A stretch of DNA of 64,000 nucleotides. It comes from Sphingosinicella sp942492965 (GTDB lineage: Bacteria; Pseudomonadota; Alphaproteobacteria; Sphingomonadales; Sphingomonadaceae). Positions within the stretch are counted from its first letter, which is position 1; every line of letters starts with the position of its first letter. The notes under the pieces were generated by a model, which worked only from the letters and a program-made list of their open reading frames with translations, made no database searches and had not been told where the DNA came from. Both the position numbers and the translations under genes were made by a program. Positions 52,033 to 61,286 of the stretch are shown here, piece by piece. The stretch covers positions 2,542,001-2,606,000 of the forward strand of contig OW818656.1 in assembly GCA_942492965.1 (NCBI GenBank), read 5' to 3'.

Positions 52033-52716
52033 ATGACCCCCGGCATGGACGCCTTCGGCCACATCGAGACGTGGATTTTCGATCTCGACAACACGCTCTA
52101 TCCGCCGCGCGCGAACCTGTTCGCGCAGATCGACGAGCGCATGGGCGCATACATCATGCGCCTGATCGGGTGCGACGCTGTGGAAGCACGCCGCGTTCAG
52201 AAGCGCTTCTTCCACGATCACGGCACGACGCTGCGCGGGCTGATGGACGGGCACGGTGTGGCGCCAGCGGATTTCCTTAGCTTCGTGCACGATATCGACA
52301 TGGGCGTGCTGGAGGCGGACAGCCGCATGGCGGCGGCGTTTGACAAACTGCCGGGCCGCAAGCTCGTGTTCACCAATGCCGATACGGCCTATGCCGAGAA
52401 GGTGCTCGACCGGCTCGGCCTCGGCAGCGTGTTCGAGGCGGTGTACGATATCCACGCTATGGATTATCGGCCGAAACCGGATCCGAACGCCTATCACGGC
52501 TTCTGCGCGGCGCACGGCATCCGACCCGAACGCGCGTTGTTCGTGGAGGACATGGCGCGCAACCTCGTGCCCGCGAAGGCGATGGGCATGACGACGGTGT
52601 GGGCGGACAACGGCGCCGAAAGCGGCAGCTATCAGGCCGACCATGACAGCATCGACCACCGGATCGCCGATGTCGGCGACTGGCTTCATTTCATTACGAC
52701 AGGGGTAGAAGCATGA
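52033..52716 (+). CDS. HAD-family pyrimidine 5'-nucleotidase
   Basis: A 227-residue phosphatase of the HAD IA group. Motif I is IFDLDNTLYPP (about 14-24), motif II VFTNAD (about 111-116), the lysine motif RPKPDPNAY (about 149-157), and motif III FVEDMARNLVPAKAMGM. The DLDNTLYP form is typical of SDT1/Phm8-like pyrimidine 5'-nucleotidases. MTPGMDAFGH at 52033 is chosen; MDAFGHIETW at 52045 is equally possible. It overlaps dapD by four bases, a conserved arrangement in alphaproteobacteria. Confidence 0.9.
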   Translation: MTPGMDAFGHIETWIFDLDNTLYPPRANLFAQIDERMGAYIMRLIGCDAVEARRVQKRFFHDHGTTLRGLMDGHGVAPADFLSFVHDIDMGVLEADSRMAAAFDKLPGRKLVFTNADTAYAEKVLDRLGLGSVFEAVYDIHAMDYRPKPDPNAYHGFCAAHGIRPERALFVEDMARNLVPAKAMGMTTVWADNGAESGSYQADHDSIDHRIADVGDWLHFITTGVEA

Positions 52717-53534
52717 CCGATCTCGCCGCCATCATCGATCAGGCCTGGGAAGAGCGCGAAGGGCTTGGCCTTTCCACCACCGGCGCGGTGCGCGCCGCTG
52801 TTGAGGCCGCGATCGAGGGGTTGGATGCGGGCACGTACCGCGTCGCCGAGAAGGCGGACGGGGCGTGGCGCGTCAACCAGTGGCTGAAGAAGGCGGTGCT
52901 GCTGTCGTTCCGCCTCAATGACAATGCCATTGTCGAGGGCGGGGCAGGTGGCGCTCCGGCGTTCGACAAGGTGCCTTCGAAGTTCGCCGGATGGGGCGAG
53001 AACCGCTTCCGCGCGGCGGGCTTCCGTGTGGTGCCCGGCGCCGTCGCGCGGCGCGGCGCCTACATCGCCAAGGGCGCGGTGCTGATGCCGAGCTTCGTCA
53101 ATATCGGCGCTTATGTGGGCGAGGGTACGATGGTCGATACGTGGGCGACCGTCGGCAGCTGCGCGCAGATCGGCAAGGGCGTGCACATTTCGGGCGGCGT
53201 CGGCATCGGCGGTGTGCTGGAGCCGCTGCAGGCCGGGCCGGTGATCATCGAGGACAATTGCTTCATCGGCGCACGCAGCGAAGTTGCCGAGGGCGTGGTG
53301 GTGGAAGAAGGCGCGGTGCTCTCGATGGGCGTCTATCTCGGCGCCTCCACCAAGATCGTGGACCGCGCGACGGGTGAGGTGATGCGTGGGCGGGTGCCGG
53401 CCTATTCGGTGGTCGTGCCGGGCTCGCTGCCGGGCACGGACGGCGGGCCGGGGCTTTACTGCGCGGTGATCGTGAAGCGCGTGGACGCGCAGACGCGCAG
53501 CAAGACGGGGATCAACGAGCTTCTGCGCGACTAA
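52713..53534 (+). CDS. dapD: Tetrahydrodipicolinate N-succinyltransferase
   Basis: Succinylates 2,3,4,5-tetrahydropyridine-2,6-dicarboxylate in the lysine/diaminopimelate pathway. The 273-residue protein has the helical N-terminus (WRVNQWLKKAVLLSFRL) and a left-handed beta-helix built from hexapeptides (VLMPSFVNIGAYVGEGTMVD, then GGVGIGGVLEPLQAGPVIIE). Length and motifs are standard. Translationally coupled to the HAD nucleotidase (ATGA); it ends four bases into the convergent rpoN gene. Confidence 0.97.
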   Translation: MTDLAAIIDQAWEEREGLGLSTTGAVRAAVEAAIEGLDAGTYRVAEKADGAWRVNQWLKKAVLLSFRLNDNAIVEGGAGGAPAFDKVPSKFAGWGENRFRAAGFRVVPGAVARRGAYIAKGAVLMPSFVNIGAYVGEGTMVDTWATVGSCAQIGKGVHISGGVGIGGVLEPLQAGPVIIEDNCFIGARSEVAEGVVVEEGAVLSMGVYLGASTKIVDRATGEVMRGRVPAYSVVVPGSLPGTDGGPGLYCAVIVKRVDAQTRSKTGINELLRD

Positions 53535-55057
53535 GCGGCGGCGCTCTGGATCGCGGCGGCGCGGCGGCGTTCGACGGACGAGCCGATGCCCATGCCTTCG
53601 CGGTATTTCGCGACGGTGCGGCGGGCGATGTCGAAACCGGCTTCGTTGAGCAGCTCGACGAGCTTGTCATCCGAGAGGATCTTGCCGCCGCGTTCGCCTT
53701 CGATGAGTTCGCGTATCTTGGTTTTCACCGATTCGGCGGAAACGGCGTCGCCGCCGTCCGAGGCCTGAATCGCCGAGGTGAAGAAATATTTCAGCTCGAA
53801 GAGGCCGCGCTCGCACGAGAGGTACTTGTTGGAGGTGACGCGGCTGACGGTCGATTCGTGCATCCCGATGGCGTCGGCGATGGCGCGGAGATTGAGGGGC
53901 TTCAGGTGCTGGACGCCGTGGAGGAAGAACGCCTCCTGCTGGCGGACGAGCTCGGTCGCGACTTTGATGATCGTGCGCTGGCGCTGATCGAGCGCCTTGA
54001 TGAGCCAGTTCGCGGATTGCAGGCAGTCCGACAGGAAGCTCTTCGCGGCCTTGCCGCCCGTGCCCGAAAGCTCGGCATAATAGCTGCGGTTGACGAGGAG
54101 CCGGGGGAGCGTCGCGGCGTTGATCTCGACTGCCCAGCCGCCCGATACGGTGCGCGCGACGAAGATATCGGGCATGATCGGCTGCGGCGGCTCGCCACCA
54201 TAGGCGAGGCCGGGCTTCGGGTTGTATGCGCGCAACTCGCAGATCATGTCCGAAAGGTCTTCGGCATCGACGCCGCAGATGCGGCGCAGCGTCGCCATCT
54301 CGCCGCGCGCGAGGAGATCAAGATTGGACAGCAGCATCGCCATCGCGGGGTCGTAGCGGTCCGCCTCCATCGCCTGCAGCGCAAGGCACTCGCCGAGCGA
54401 ACGCGCGCCGACGCCGGTCGGCTCGAAGGTGTGGATGATCTTCAGCACCGCCTCGACATCGGCGGTGGGCACCTGCAGGCGGGCGCCGATTTCATTGAGG
54501 TCGCCGGTGAAATAGCCGCTCTCGTCGATGAGATCGATGATGTGGCGGGCGATGATCTGCTGCACCTCGTCTAGCCCCGCAAGCTGGGCAAGGAGCGTGT
54601 CGTGGAGCGAGAGTTCGGCGGCGAGCGTGGCGTCGAAGCCCTCGCTGTCCTCGCCTCCGCCCGCGCCCGCGACGGTGGGGCCGGCGATGCTGAGGCTGCC
54701 GTCGAGGCCGCCGGTGCCGGGGGCGGGCATGTCGCTCGCGCAGTCGTGGTGGAAGGTCTCGGCGCCGTGATCGACGTCGAGTGGCGCATCGGCATCGCCG
54801 GCGCCCGCCGCGATGAGCTGATCCGACCCCGCCGGATCGGGCGCCGACCAGTCGTCGGAGGCGATTTCGGGTGCGTCTGACGCTTCGGGAGGACTTTCGC
54901 CCGCCGCTTCGAGCAGCGGGTTCCGTTCGAGCTCGCCGTTGATGTAGCTTTCGAGCTCTAGGTTCGACAGCGCCAGCAGCTTGATCGCCTGCTGCAGCTG
55001 GGGGGTCATCACCAGCTGCTGCGAATGCCTCAGATCAAGACGCGGACCGATCGCCAT
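53531..55057 (-). CDS. rpoN: RNA polymerase sigma-54 factor
   Basis: A 508-residue sigma-54. Region I is the Gln/Leu-rich start (QQLVMTPQLQQAIKLLALSN, about 14-33); an acidic region II follows (about 60-140). The core-binding and HTH regions come next (GMHESTVSRVTSNKYL near 395), and the RpoN box ARRTVAKYRE lies near 480. Full length. It is the last gene of rnd-lptC-lptA-lptB-rpoN, three bases after lptB, the usual order in sphingomonads. It needs an enhancer-binding activator; targets are not evident in the window. Confidence 0.97.
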   Translation of the reverse strand: MAIGPRLDLRHSQQLVMTPQLQQAIKLLALSNLELESYINGELERNPLLEAAGESPPEASDAPEIASDDWSAPDPAGSDQLIAAGAGDADAPLDVDHGAETFHHDCASDMPAPGTGGLDGSLSIAGPTVAGAGGGEDSEGFDATLAAELSLHDTLLAQLAGLDEVQQIIARHIIDLIDESGYFTGDLNEIGARLQVPTADVEAVLKIIHTFEPTGVGARSLGECLALQAMEADRYDPAMAMLLSNLDLLARGEMATLRRICGVDAEDLSDMICELRAYNPKPGLAYGGEPPQPIMPDIFVARTVSGGWAVEINAATLPRLLVNRSYYAELSGTGGKAAKSFLSDCLQSANWLIKALDQRQRTIIKVATELVRQQEAFFLHGVQHLKPLNLRAIADAIGMHESTVSRVTSNKYLSCERGLFELKYFFTSAIQASDGGDAVSAESVKTKIRELIEGERGGKILSDDKLVELLNEAGFDIARRTVAKYREGMGIGSSVERRRAAAIQSAAA

Positions 55058-55060
55058 ACG

Positions 55061-55831
55061 CTAGAGGCTGAAGCTTTCGCCGAGGTAGACCTTGCGCACC
55101 GTCTCGTCGGCGACAAGCGCCTCGGGCGTGCCTTCGAAAAGCACGCGGCCGTCGTAGATGATGCAGGCGCGGTCCACGATCTCCAGCGTTTCGCGGACAT
55201 TGTGATCGGTGATGAGGACGCCGATGTTGCGGTCCTTCAGGTGGCCGACGAGGTTGCGGATGTCGGCGATCGAGATGGGGTCGATGCCCGCGAACGGTTC
55301 GTCGAGGAGCATGATCGAGGGATTCGCGGCGAGTGCGCGGGCGATCTCGCAGCGGCGGCGCTCACCGCCCGACAGCGACATGGCGGGCGCCTTGCGGAGG
55401 CGTGCGATCGAGAATTCGCCGAGCAGCTGATCGAGCCGCGCCTCGCGCGCGGCGGGGTCCGGCTCCGCGACTTCGAGCACGGCGCGGATATTGTCTTCCA
55501 CGGTCATGCCCCGGAAAATCGAGGTTTCCTGCGGCAGATAGCCGACGCCGAGCGCGGCGCGGCGGTACATGGGGAGGCCGGTGATATCGATGCCGTCGAG
55601 CAGGATGCGCCCCGAATCGGGCATCACGAGTCCCATGATGGAATAGAAGCACGTGGTCTTGCCCGCGCCGTTCGGCCCCAGGAGCCCGACGACCTCGCCA
55701 CGGCGCACGCCGAGCGACACATCGCGCAGCACGACGCGCTTGTCGTAGCGCTTGCCGATGGACACGACGGCGAGACCGCGTTCGGTATCGACCGCGGGAG
55801 TCTCATTCTCCATCGTCATGACTTCGCTCAT
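55061..55831 (-). CDS. lptB: LPS export ABC transporter ATP-binding protein
   Basis: ATPase of the LptB2FG complex that extracts lipopolysaccharide from the inner membrane. The 256-residue protein has Walker A LLGPNGAGKTTCFYS (about 52-66), signature LSGGERRR, Walker B IMLLDEPFAGIDPIS, and H-loop LITDHNVRET. The first 15 residues are an extra leader; MTMENETP is an alternative start. It lies between lptA and rpoN; the 133-base gap to lptA may hold an internal promoter. Confidence 0.96.
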   Translation of the reverse strand: MSEVMTMENETPAVDTERGLAVVSIGKRYDKRVVLRDVSLGVRRGEVVGLLGPNGAGKTTCFYSIMGLVMPDSGRILLDGIDITGLPMYRRAALGVGYLPQETSIFRGMTVEDNIRAVLEVAEPDPAAREARLDQLLGEFSIARLRKAPAMSLSGGERRRCEIARALAANPSIMLLDEPFAGIDPISIADIRNLVGHLKDRNIGVLITDHNVRETLEIVDRACIIYDGRVLFEGTPEALVADETVRKVYLGESFSL

Positions 55832-55964
55832 GGCGGGCTTTCTACCTCACGAATACTTAACGACAAATGCAGGCCGGTGGCCACTTGGCGCAATTTGTGC
55901 ATGGTCGCTTTCGGCAATGCAAGCCGAACGGGACCAAACAGCGCAAAAAGGATCGTGGGGGTGG

Positions 55965-56501
55965 TTACTGCGAACCGCGCGGGGGCACCACGAAGCGGCC
56001 GGTGACGCGGGGGCCGCCGTCCGTCGCGCTTGCCGAGCCGTCGAGCGTGGAGCGGCCATTTTCAAGGTCGATGACCAGCCGATCGCCGCGCAGCACGCTG
56101 TCGCCGCGATTGAGAACGACGCCGCCGACAAAGGTGATCTGGCGGGTTTCGACGTCGTAGATGCCGAGGCGCGCGCTGACGCGCTCGCTCGGGCTCACGA
56201 GCTGGACGCTGCCTTCGGCATCGAGCCGCTTGATCGCGAGATTTCCGCCTGCGGCACTTTCGTAGAACACGCGCATCGTCGCGGCGTTCAGAGTCATGTT
56301 GCCCTGCACGACGCGCACCGCGCCCGAAAAGATCGCCTGCGAATCACGATCGCGTACCTCGATGCGCGCGGCATCGATATCGATGGGCGCGCGCGTGTCG
56401 TGGCCCTTCAGTGCCGAGCTGCCGAAGCCGCTCTGCGCCGAGGCGGCAAGGGGAAGTGCGAGCGCGGCGGCTGCGGCGAGGAGGAGGGCGGAGCGGATCA
56501 T
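55965..56501 (-). CDS. lptA: LPS transport periplasmic protein LptA
   Basis: Periplasmic bridge protein of LPS export. The 178-residue product has a signal peptide (MIRSALLLAAAAALALPLAASA), then the LptA/OstA beta-jellyroll with PIDIDAARIEVRDRDSQAIF, GAVRVVQGNMTLNAATMRV and QITFVGGVVLNRGDSVLRG. The start overlaps the lptC stop by four bases. The frame stays open upstream through lptC, but that part has no domain character. Confidence 0.92.
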   Translation of the reverse strand: MIRSALLLAAAAALALPLAASAQSGFGSSALKGHDTRAPIDIDAARIEVRDRDSQAIFSGAVRVVQGNMTLNAATMRVFYESAAGGNLAIKRLDAEGSVQLVSPSERVSARLGIYDVETRQITFVGGVVLNRGDSVLRGDRLVIDLENGRSTLDGSASATDGGPRVTGRFVVPPRGSQ

Positions 56502-57127
56502 CGCTGCGTAATCCGCATTTTCACGCCGCCTGACAAGGTGACAACGCGCGTTTCCATGTCGGCATCGAGCCGGGAGGCTGAAAACGAGCCGAGCGGCATA
56601 CGCCCGCTGACGCGCCCGGCGCTCGTGACCTTGCGAGTCGGCAGGCTGACCGCGACGTCGCCGGTTTGCAGCACGTATCCATCGGGGCGGTGGAAAACGA
56701 CCGGGCCGAGGACATTCAGCTTTTCCGCTTCGAGATCGTAGCGGCCGCTTGGGGCCGTGACCGTCGCGATGCCTTCCTGCATCGTGAGACGTGCCTCGAT
56801 GCGTTTCAGTTCGACGACCGGTTCGTTCGAGGTGCGCTGCACGGCCTCGTCCGCAAGGATGCTGAACGGGCGGCCCTTGCTGTCTTCGCCGCGGTACATC
56901 GGCGCTTCCATGCGCAGGCGTTCGCCCGCCTTTTCCACCGCGTCGCGCGACAGGATGAAGCTGAATTCCCGCTGCGCGGTGAGCGGCCAGATGAGGCAGG
57001 CGAGCAGAATCACCGCCGCTGTCGCGGGCAGCAGGCGCTTCAGGATGATGACCTGCCGATCCCACGCGCTGCCCGGCATCGCCCAGCGGCGGCGATCGCT
57101 GGCAAGTTCGTCGGCGGCCTGCGTCAT
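56498..57127 (-). CDS. lptC: LPS export protein LptC
   Basis: Inner-membrane anchored component linking LptB2FG to LptA. The 209-residue protein has a single transmembrane helix (LLPATAAVILLACLIWPL, about 31-48) and an OstA-like periplasmic domain (YRGEDSKGRPFSILADEAVQ, VTAPSGRYDLEAEKLNVLG). MTQAADELA at 57127 is the chosen start; a longer frame overlaps rnd. It lies 10 bases after rnd and is coupled to lptA. Confidence 0.9.
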   Translation of the reverse strand: MTQAADELASDRRRWAMPGSAWDRQVIILKRLLPATAAVILLACLIWPLTAQREFSFILSRDAVEKAGERLRMEAPMYRGEDSKGRPFSILADEAVQRTSNEPVVELKRIEARLTMQEGIATVTAPSGRYDLEAEKLNVLGPVVFHRPDGYVLQTGDVAVSLPTRKVTSAGRVSGRMPLGSFSASRLDADMETRVVTLSGGVKMRITQR

Positions 57128-57137
57128 GGCGTGCGGC

Positions 57138-57755
57138 TCAGCTTTCGTGGCTGAAGATATCCTTGTCGGCCCAGCCGGCAAGGTCGAGCGCGGCGCGCGT
57201 CGGCAGGAAATCGAAGCAGGCCTGCGCAAGCGCGGTGCGCCCCTCGCGTTCCAGACGTTCTTCCAGGATCGCCTTGATACGGTGCAGATAGCGCACGTCG
57301 GACGCGGCGTATTCGATCTGCGCTTCGCTCAGCGTCTCGGCGCCCCAGTCTGACGACTGCTGCTGCTTGGAGATGTCCTGCCCGATCACTTCGCGCGCGA
57401 GATCCTTGAGACCGTGGCGGTCGGTGTAGGTGCGGATGAGCTTCGACGCGATCTTCGTGCACCACACGGGCGCCATCACGATGCCGAGATACTGCTGGAC
57501 GAGCGCGACGTCGAAGCGCGCGAAATGCAGGATCTTGAGCCGCGACGGATCGGTGAGCACCGCTTTCAGGTTCGGCGCATCGAACTGGCCGAGCGGGAAC
57601 TGCACGAGGTGCTCGTCTCCACCGCCGTCCGAAAGCTGCACGACGCAGAGCCGGTCGCGCAGCTGATTGAGGCCCATCGCCTCGCAGTCCACGGCGATGG
57701 CGCCGGGTGCGAGAACGTCTGCGGGCAGATCGCCCTTGTGAAGATATGCGGTCAA
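57138..57755 (-). CDS. rnd: Ribonuclease D-type 3'-5' exonuclease
   Basis: A 205-residue protein containing only the DEDD exonuclease domain: AIAVDCEAMGLN (Exo I), KILHFARFDVALV (Exo II) and EAQIEYAASDVRYL (Exo III with Y-x3-D). It lacks the HRDC domains of E. coli RNase D, as is common in alphaproteobacteria. Trims tRNA or other RNA 3' ends. Heads the lptCAB-rpoN cluster and overlaps the TerC gene's end by four bases. Confidence 0.92.
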   Translation of the reverse strand: MTAYLHKGDLPADVLAPGAIAVDCEAMGLNQLRDRLCVVQLSDGGGDEHLVQFPLGQFDAPNLKAVLTDPSRLKILHFARFDVALVQQYLGIVMAPVWCTKIASKLIRTYTDRHGLKDLAREVIGQDISKQQQSSDWGAETLSEAQIEYAASDVRYLHRIKAILEERLEREGRTALAQACFDFLPTRAALDLAGWADKDIFSHES

Positions 57756-58504
57756 TCGTTTTTCCCTTGGCGGCGCTGTTTCGCGCGGCGCGACAGCATG
57801 TTCAAAACCTCGACGAGGACCGAGAAGGCCATCGCCGCGTAAATATAGCCCTTGGGCACATGCGCGCCGAAGCCTTCGGCAATGAGCGTGGTGCCGATCA
57901 TCAGCAGGAAGCCGAGCGCGAGCATGACGACGGTGGGGTTCTTGTCGATGAAGTTGGCGAGCGGCGTTGCGGCGAGCAGCATACAGAGGACCGCGACGAC
58001 GACGGCGACGACCATGATCGGCACGTGATCGGTCATGCCCACAGCCGTGATGATCGAATCGATCGAGAAGACGAGATCAAGCAGGATGATCTGCGTGATC
58101 GCCGAGCCGAACGTCATCACCGCTTTGCTCGTATCGAAGACGTCGTCGCTGGGTGCGGGATCGACGCTGTGGTGGATTTCCTTGGTGGCCTTCCACACGA
58201 GGAAGAGGCCGCCGGCGATCAGGATGATGTCGCGCCACGAGAAGCCCTGCCCGAACAGTTCGATCACCGGCTTCACCAGCGTGACGATGAAGGCGACGGT
58301 CGCCAGCAGGCCGAGGCGCATCAGGAGCGCAAGGCCGATGCCGATGCGGCGGGCCTTCTCTCGCGACGCTTCGGGGAGCTTGTTGGTGAGGATCGAGATG
58401 AAGATCAGGTTGTCGATACCGAGCACGACTTCCATCGCGATCAGTGTGATCAGCGCCGCCCATGTGGCCGGCTGCAGGAACAGTTCGATAAGGGCTTCCA
58501 TCAT
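57752..58504 (-). CDS. TerC family membrane protein
   Basis: A 250-residue inner-membrane protein with seven or so helices and the family's acidic membrane motifs EVVLGIDNLIFISIL (about 25-39) and DLVFSIDSIITAVG (about 142-155), followed by a cytoplasmic basic tail (SRRAKQRRQGK). TerC proteins act in metal handling, in several cases Mn export that supplies secreted enzymes. It is coupled to rnd by a four-base overlap. The first Met is doubled (MMEALIEL). Confidence 0.93.
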   Translation of the reverse strand: MMEALIELFLQPATWAALITLIAMEVVLGIDNLIFISILTNKLPEASREKARRIGIGLALLMRLGLLATVAFIVTLVKPVIELFGQGFSWRDIILIAGGLFLVWKATKEIHHSVDPAPSDDVFDTSKAVMTFGSAITQIILLDLVFSIDSIITAVGMTDHVPIMVVAVVVAVLCMLLAATPLANFIDKNPTVVMLALGFLLMIGTTLIAEGFGAHVPKGYIYAAMAFSVLVEVLNMLSRRAKQRRQGKND

Positions 58505-58557
58505 CCGCCTGTCTTAGCTTGGATTGAATTGCGCACAAGAATTCGCACGGCTTGCGG

Positions 58558-59625
58558 CTACAGCGATTGCGCCGGCTTCTGCTTCTTGTCCGCAGGTACA
58601 GTGAGCGGCAGATCGGTATCTTCCAGAAGCACGGAGGCTTCGAGCTGCTGGAGCGCGCCGTAGCTGTTCGCGTAGGCTTCCGCCGAGAGGCGCCACTGCC
58701 GGGCAAGCTGCTGCGTGCGCGCCGGAAGCCGCTGCATGGCAAGGAGCGCGCCGGAAACATCGCCCTGCGAAAGCCGCGTCGCCATATCGGCGAGCCGCGC
58801 TTCGTTGGCGGTGCGGGCCGCGGCGGCGCCCTTCTCGCGGACCTGCACGAGACTGGCGACACCGGACTTGAACTGCTCCCAGAGCGTGTCCGCCTTTTCG
58901 GGCGCGGCGCTTTCGGCGAGTTGCGGGCGAATCTGCGCGAACCGCGCGCGCAGCACGGCGAGCGTTGGCGCGCCCGGAGACGCGGTGAGCAAGCGTTCGA
59001 CGGCGTCGGCGTCGGCCGCAGCGAAATGGCGGCGCAGCGCCGGGGCGAGCACCGCGAGGCTCTGGCCCTGTTCCGCGGCACGCCGCGCTGCCGTGACCAG
59101 CAGCACGCCGCGCGCCTTTTCGGCGCTTTCGGCCGCTGCTTCTATCGAGCGCGCGGCGTTGCCGCCGACCTGCTCGATCTTGACGTTGAGGCCTGCAAGC
59201 TCGGCGGAAACGTTGTCCAGCCGCGTCGATGCCTGCGCCTGGCCGCGATCGAGCGCTTCGATGCGCGCTTCAAGCCGGGCGACACGCTCCGAGCCGGGGC
59301 CGGTGCCAAGTGCGAGCGGCATGGGATCGTTGAGCGCGGGGGTGGTTGTCGCGGCATCGCCGAGCGGCGCGGGCGTCGCCGGGCGGGTTTCAAGCGCGGC
59401 GACGCGCGCTTCGAGCGCGGTGATCGTGCCGGCCTCGCGCTCCACGCGCGCCGCGAGCGATTCGACATCGGGACGCTGCAATGCGCCGGGCAGGCGCGTG
59501 CGCACGCTCGTTTCGAACCACGGGCTCAGCAGCAAACCGGCGGCGAACAGCACAAGCCCCGCCACGAGCACCCAGGGAACGGCGCTTCGCGGGCGCGGCG
59601 CTTCGCGGGTTTCGTCGTCGATCAT
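58558..59625 (-). CDS. Mitofilin/Mic60-like inner-membrane protein (COG4223 type)
   Basis: A 355-residue protein with an N-terminal transmembrane helix (VPWVLVAGLVLFAAGLLL, about 16-33), an Ala/Glu-rich coiled coil (about 50-180), and a helical C-terminal domain like the mitofilin signature region. Alphaproteobacterial Mic60 homologues are encoded beside hem genes and shape intracytoplasmic membranes; here the gene overlaps the hemD stop by four bases. The call rests on position, topology and composition. Confidence 0.82.
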   Translation of the reverse strand: MIDDETREAPRPRSAVPWVLVAGLVLFAAGLLLSPWFETSVRTRLPGALQRPDVESLAARVEREAGTITALEARVAALETRPATPAPLGDAATTTPALNDPMPLALGTGPGSERVARLEARIEALDRGQAQASTRLDNVSAELAGLNVKIEQVGGNAARSIEAAAESAEKARGVLLVTAARRAAEQGQSLAVLAPALRRHFAAADADAVERLLTASPGAPTLAVLRARFAQIRPQLAESAAPEKADTLWEQFKSGVASLVQVREKGAAAARTANEARLADMATRLSQGDVSGALLAMQRLPARTQQLARQWRLSAEAYANSYGALQQLEASVLLEDTDLPLTVPADKKQKPAQSL

Positions 59626-60326
59626 CTGGTCCTCGTCAGCGGTGCCTCACCAGCCTGCTTCTCGCACAACAGCCCGGCCGCCGCAAACAGCGCGTCCTCA
59701 TCGTGAGATGCTGCGACCGCGCGCGCGGCCCAGCCCTCGCCGGCGGCCGTGGCGGCGTTGCGGCTGATCGCAGATAGACGCATGGCCTTGCGGTGCGCGC
59801 CGAGCGCCGCGCCGAGGGCTTCTCCGCCGCGCGGCGAGTAGACGAGCGCAATGTCGGCGCTCTGCGCCGCGGCGCGTTCCTCGTCGGTCCAGCCGTGGAA
59901 ACTGGCACCATAGACGACGCGCCGATCAAGCTGCAGGCCGGCGGGCGGCGCATAGCTTGCGATTTCAAGGCCGCTGAGGTGCAGCACGCTTCGGACGCCC
60001 GCCGCTGCGATCGCCGCGAGCAGTTCGCCGCCATCGCGCACATCGGGCGCGCGCACATCCGTGAAGCCGGCGTCGCGCGCGGCGGTAACGGTTCGGGCGC
60101 CGACGCAGAAACACGGCAGGCCCAGAAATGGTGACATCGCCGGGCCGCCTTCACGCGCAGCGGCGGCGCTCGTCAGCATGATCGCCTCTGTTGTGGGCGG
60201 CGGCGCCCAATCCTTGGCTTCCACGACGAACAGGGGGACGACGAGCGGCTCATGGCCGAGCGCGCGGAGACGTTCAGCAGTTTCCGCAGCGCCGGGCTGC
60301 GGACGGGTGACGAGAACACGAGTCAT
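59622..60326 (-). CDS. hemD: Uroporphyrinogen-III synthase
   Basis: Closes hydroxymethylbilane into uroporphyrinogen III in haem, sirohaem and cobalamin synthesis. The 234-residue protein has the weakly conserved two-lobe pattern: VLVTRPQPGAAETAERLRALGHEP at the start, FCVGARTVTAARDAGF, LHLSGLEI, and VYSPRGGEALGAAL. Family sequences diverge strongly, so placement between hemC and the Mic60-like gene, overlapping both by four bases, is the best support. Confidence 0.9.
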   Translation of the reverse strand: MTRVLVTRPQPGAAETAERLRALGHEPLVVPLFVVEAKDWAPPPTTEAIMLTSAAAAREGGPAMSPFLGLPCFCVGARTVTAARDAGFTDVRAPDVRDGGELLAAIAAAGVRSVLHLSGLEIASYAPPAGLQLDRRVVYGASFHGWTDEERAAAQSADIALVYSPRGGEALGAALGAHRKAMRLSAISRNAATAAGEGWAARAVAASHDEDALFAAAGLLCEKQAGEAPLTRTR

Positions 60327-61249
60327 GCGACAAAGAGACTCCGAAGGGCGGGTGACGCCTGATTTATTATGGTTTTGGCGAGGGTTTCGGCGGCGGACGC
60401 CGCGTCGATTTCGGTAAAGCGCGTTTCTCCTGCAATGCGTTCGCGGCCGTCCGGGCCGAGGATTTCTGCGCGAAGGCGAAAGCCTGCGCCGTCTCGCTCC
60501 GCGAGCGCGGCGACTGGGCTGTGACAGCTTCCCCCGAGCGCCGCGGCGAAGGCGCGTTCGGCAATGAGCGCCGTCATCGCGTCGGCATCACTGATCGCGG
60601 CGAGGAGACCGCGCACATCGGCATCGTTTGCACGTGCCTCGATCGCGATGATTGCCTGCCCCGGCGCCGGGAGCATGTCTTCAATCGGAATCGGCGTGCC
60701 GACGTCGTGCATCCCGAGCCGGGCAAGACCGGCGCTTGCGAGTAGCGTCGCGTCGGCCTCTCCCGCTTCGATGCGGGCGAGGCGCGTCGCGACATTGCCG
60801 CGGAACGGCACGAGGCCGAGGCCGGGGACACGCGCCAGAAGCTGTGCGGCGCGGCGCGGCGAGGTGGTGCCGACGCGCATCTCGGAGGTGAGCGCGTCGA
60901 GGCCGGAGACGCCGATGATCCGCTCGCGCACGTCGGCGCGGGGCAGCGCGGCGGCGAGCGCGATGGTTTCGGGGCGGATGCTCTCCATGTCCTTCGCGGA
61001 ATGGACGGCGAAATCGATGTCTCCGTCGAGGAGCGCGCGGTCCAGCTCCTTCGTCCACAGCGCCTTGCCGCCGATCTCCGCAAGCGGGCGGTCCTGCACC
61101 TTGTCGCCGGTGGTCTTGATCGGGACGATCTCGACGCGCTCCTCGCTCCAGCCGTGCGCGGCGACGAGTGCGGCGGCGGCGGCGCGCGCCTGTACGAGCG
61201 CGAGCGGCGATCCGCGCGTTCCGAGTTTCAGAGGCTCAGCCTTGTGCAT
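60323..61249 (-). CDS. hemC: Hydroxymethylbilane synthase (porphobilinogen deaminase)
   Basis: Joins four porphobilinogen units in haem synthesis. The 308-residue enzyme has LGTRGSPLALVQA (about 9-21), the substrate-binding region FAVHSAKDME (about 79-88), TTSPRRAAQLL (about 128-138), and the dipyrromethane cofactor cysteine in GGSCHSPVA near residue 240. First gene of the hemC-hemD-Mic60-like operon and divergent from tsaD across only 37 bases. Confidence 0.97.
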   Translation of the reverse strand: MHKAEPLKLGTRGSPLALVQARAAAAALVAAHGWSEERVEIVPIKTTGDKVQDRPLAEIGGKALWTKELDRALLDGDIDFAVHSAKDMESIRPETIALAAALPRADVRERIIGVSGLDALTSEMRVGTTSPRRAAQLLARVPGLGLVPFRGNVATRLARIEAGEADATLLASAGLARLGMHDVGTPIPIEDMLPAPGQAIIAIEARANDADVRGLLAAISDADAMTALIAERAFAAALGGSCHSPVAALAERDGAGFRLRAEILGPDGRERIAGETRFTEIDAASAAETLAKTIINQASPALRSLFVA

Positions 61250-61286
61250 GGGGGGCGGCGTATCTAGTTACGACCGCGGAGACAAT

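Noticed and set aside
55832..55964. Possible sigma-54 promoter between lptA and lptB
   Set aside because: A TTTGGTCCC...TTGCA stretch looked suggestive, but the GG-to-GC spacing does not fit the -24/-12 rule.
60564..61286. Upstream extension of the tsaD frame
   Set aside because: It is antisense to hemC, Ser/Arg/Ala-rich, and the conserved TsaD start is at 61287.
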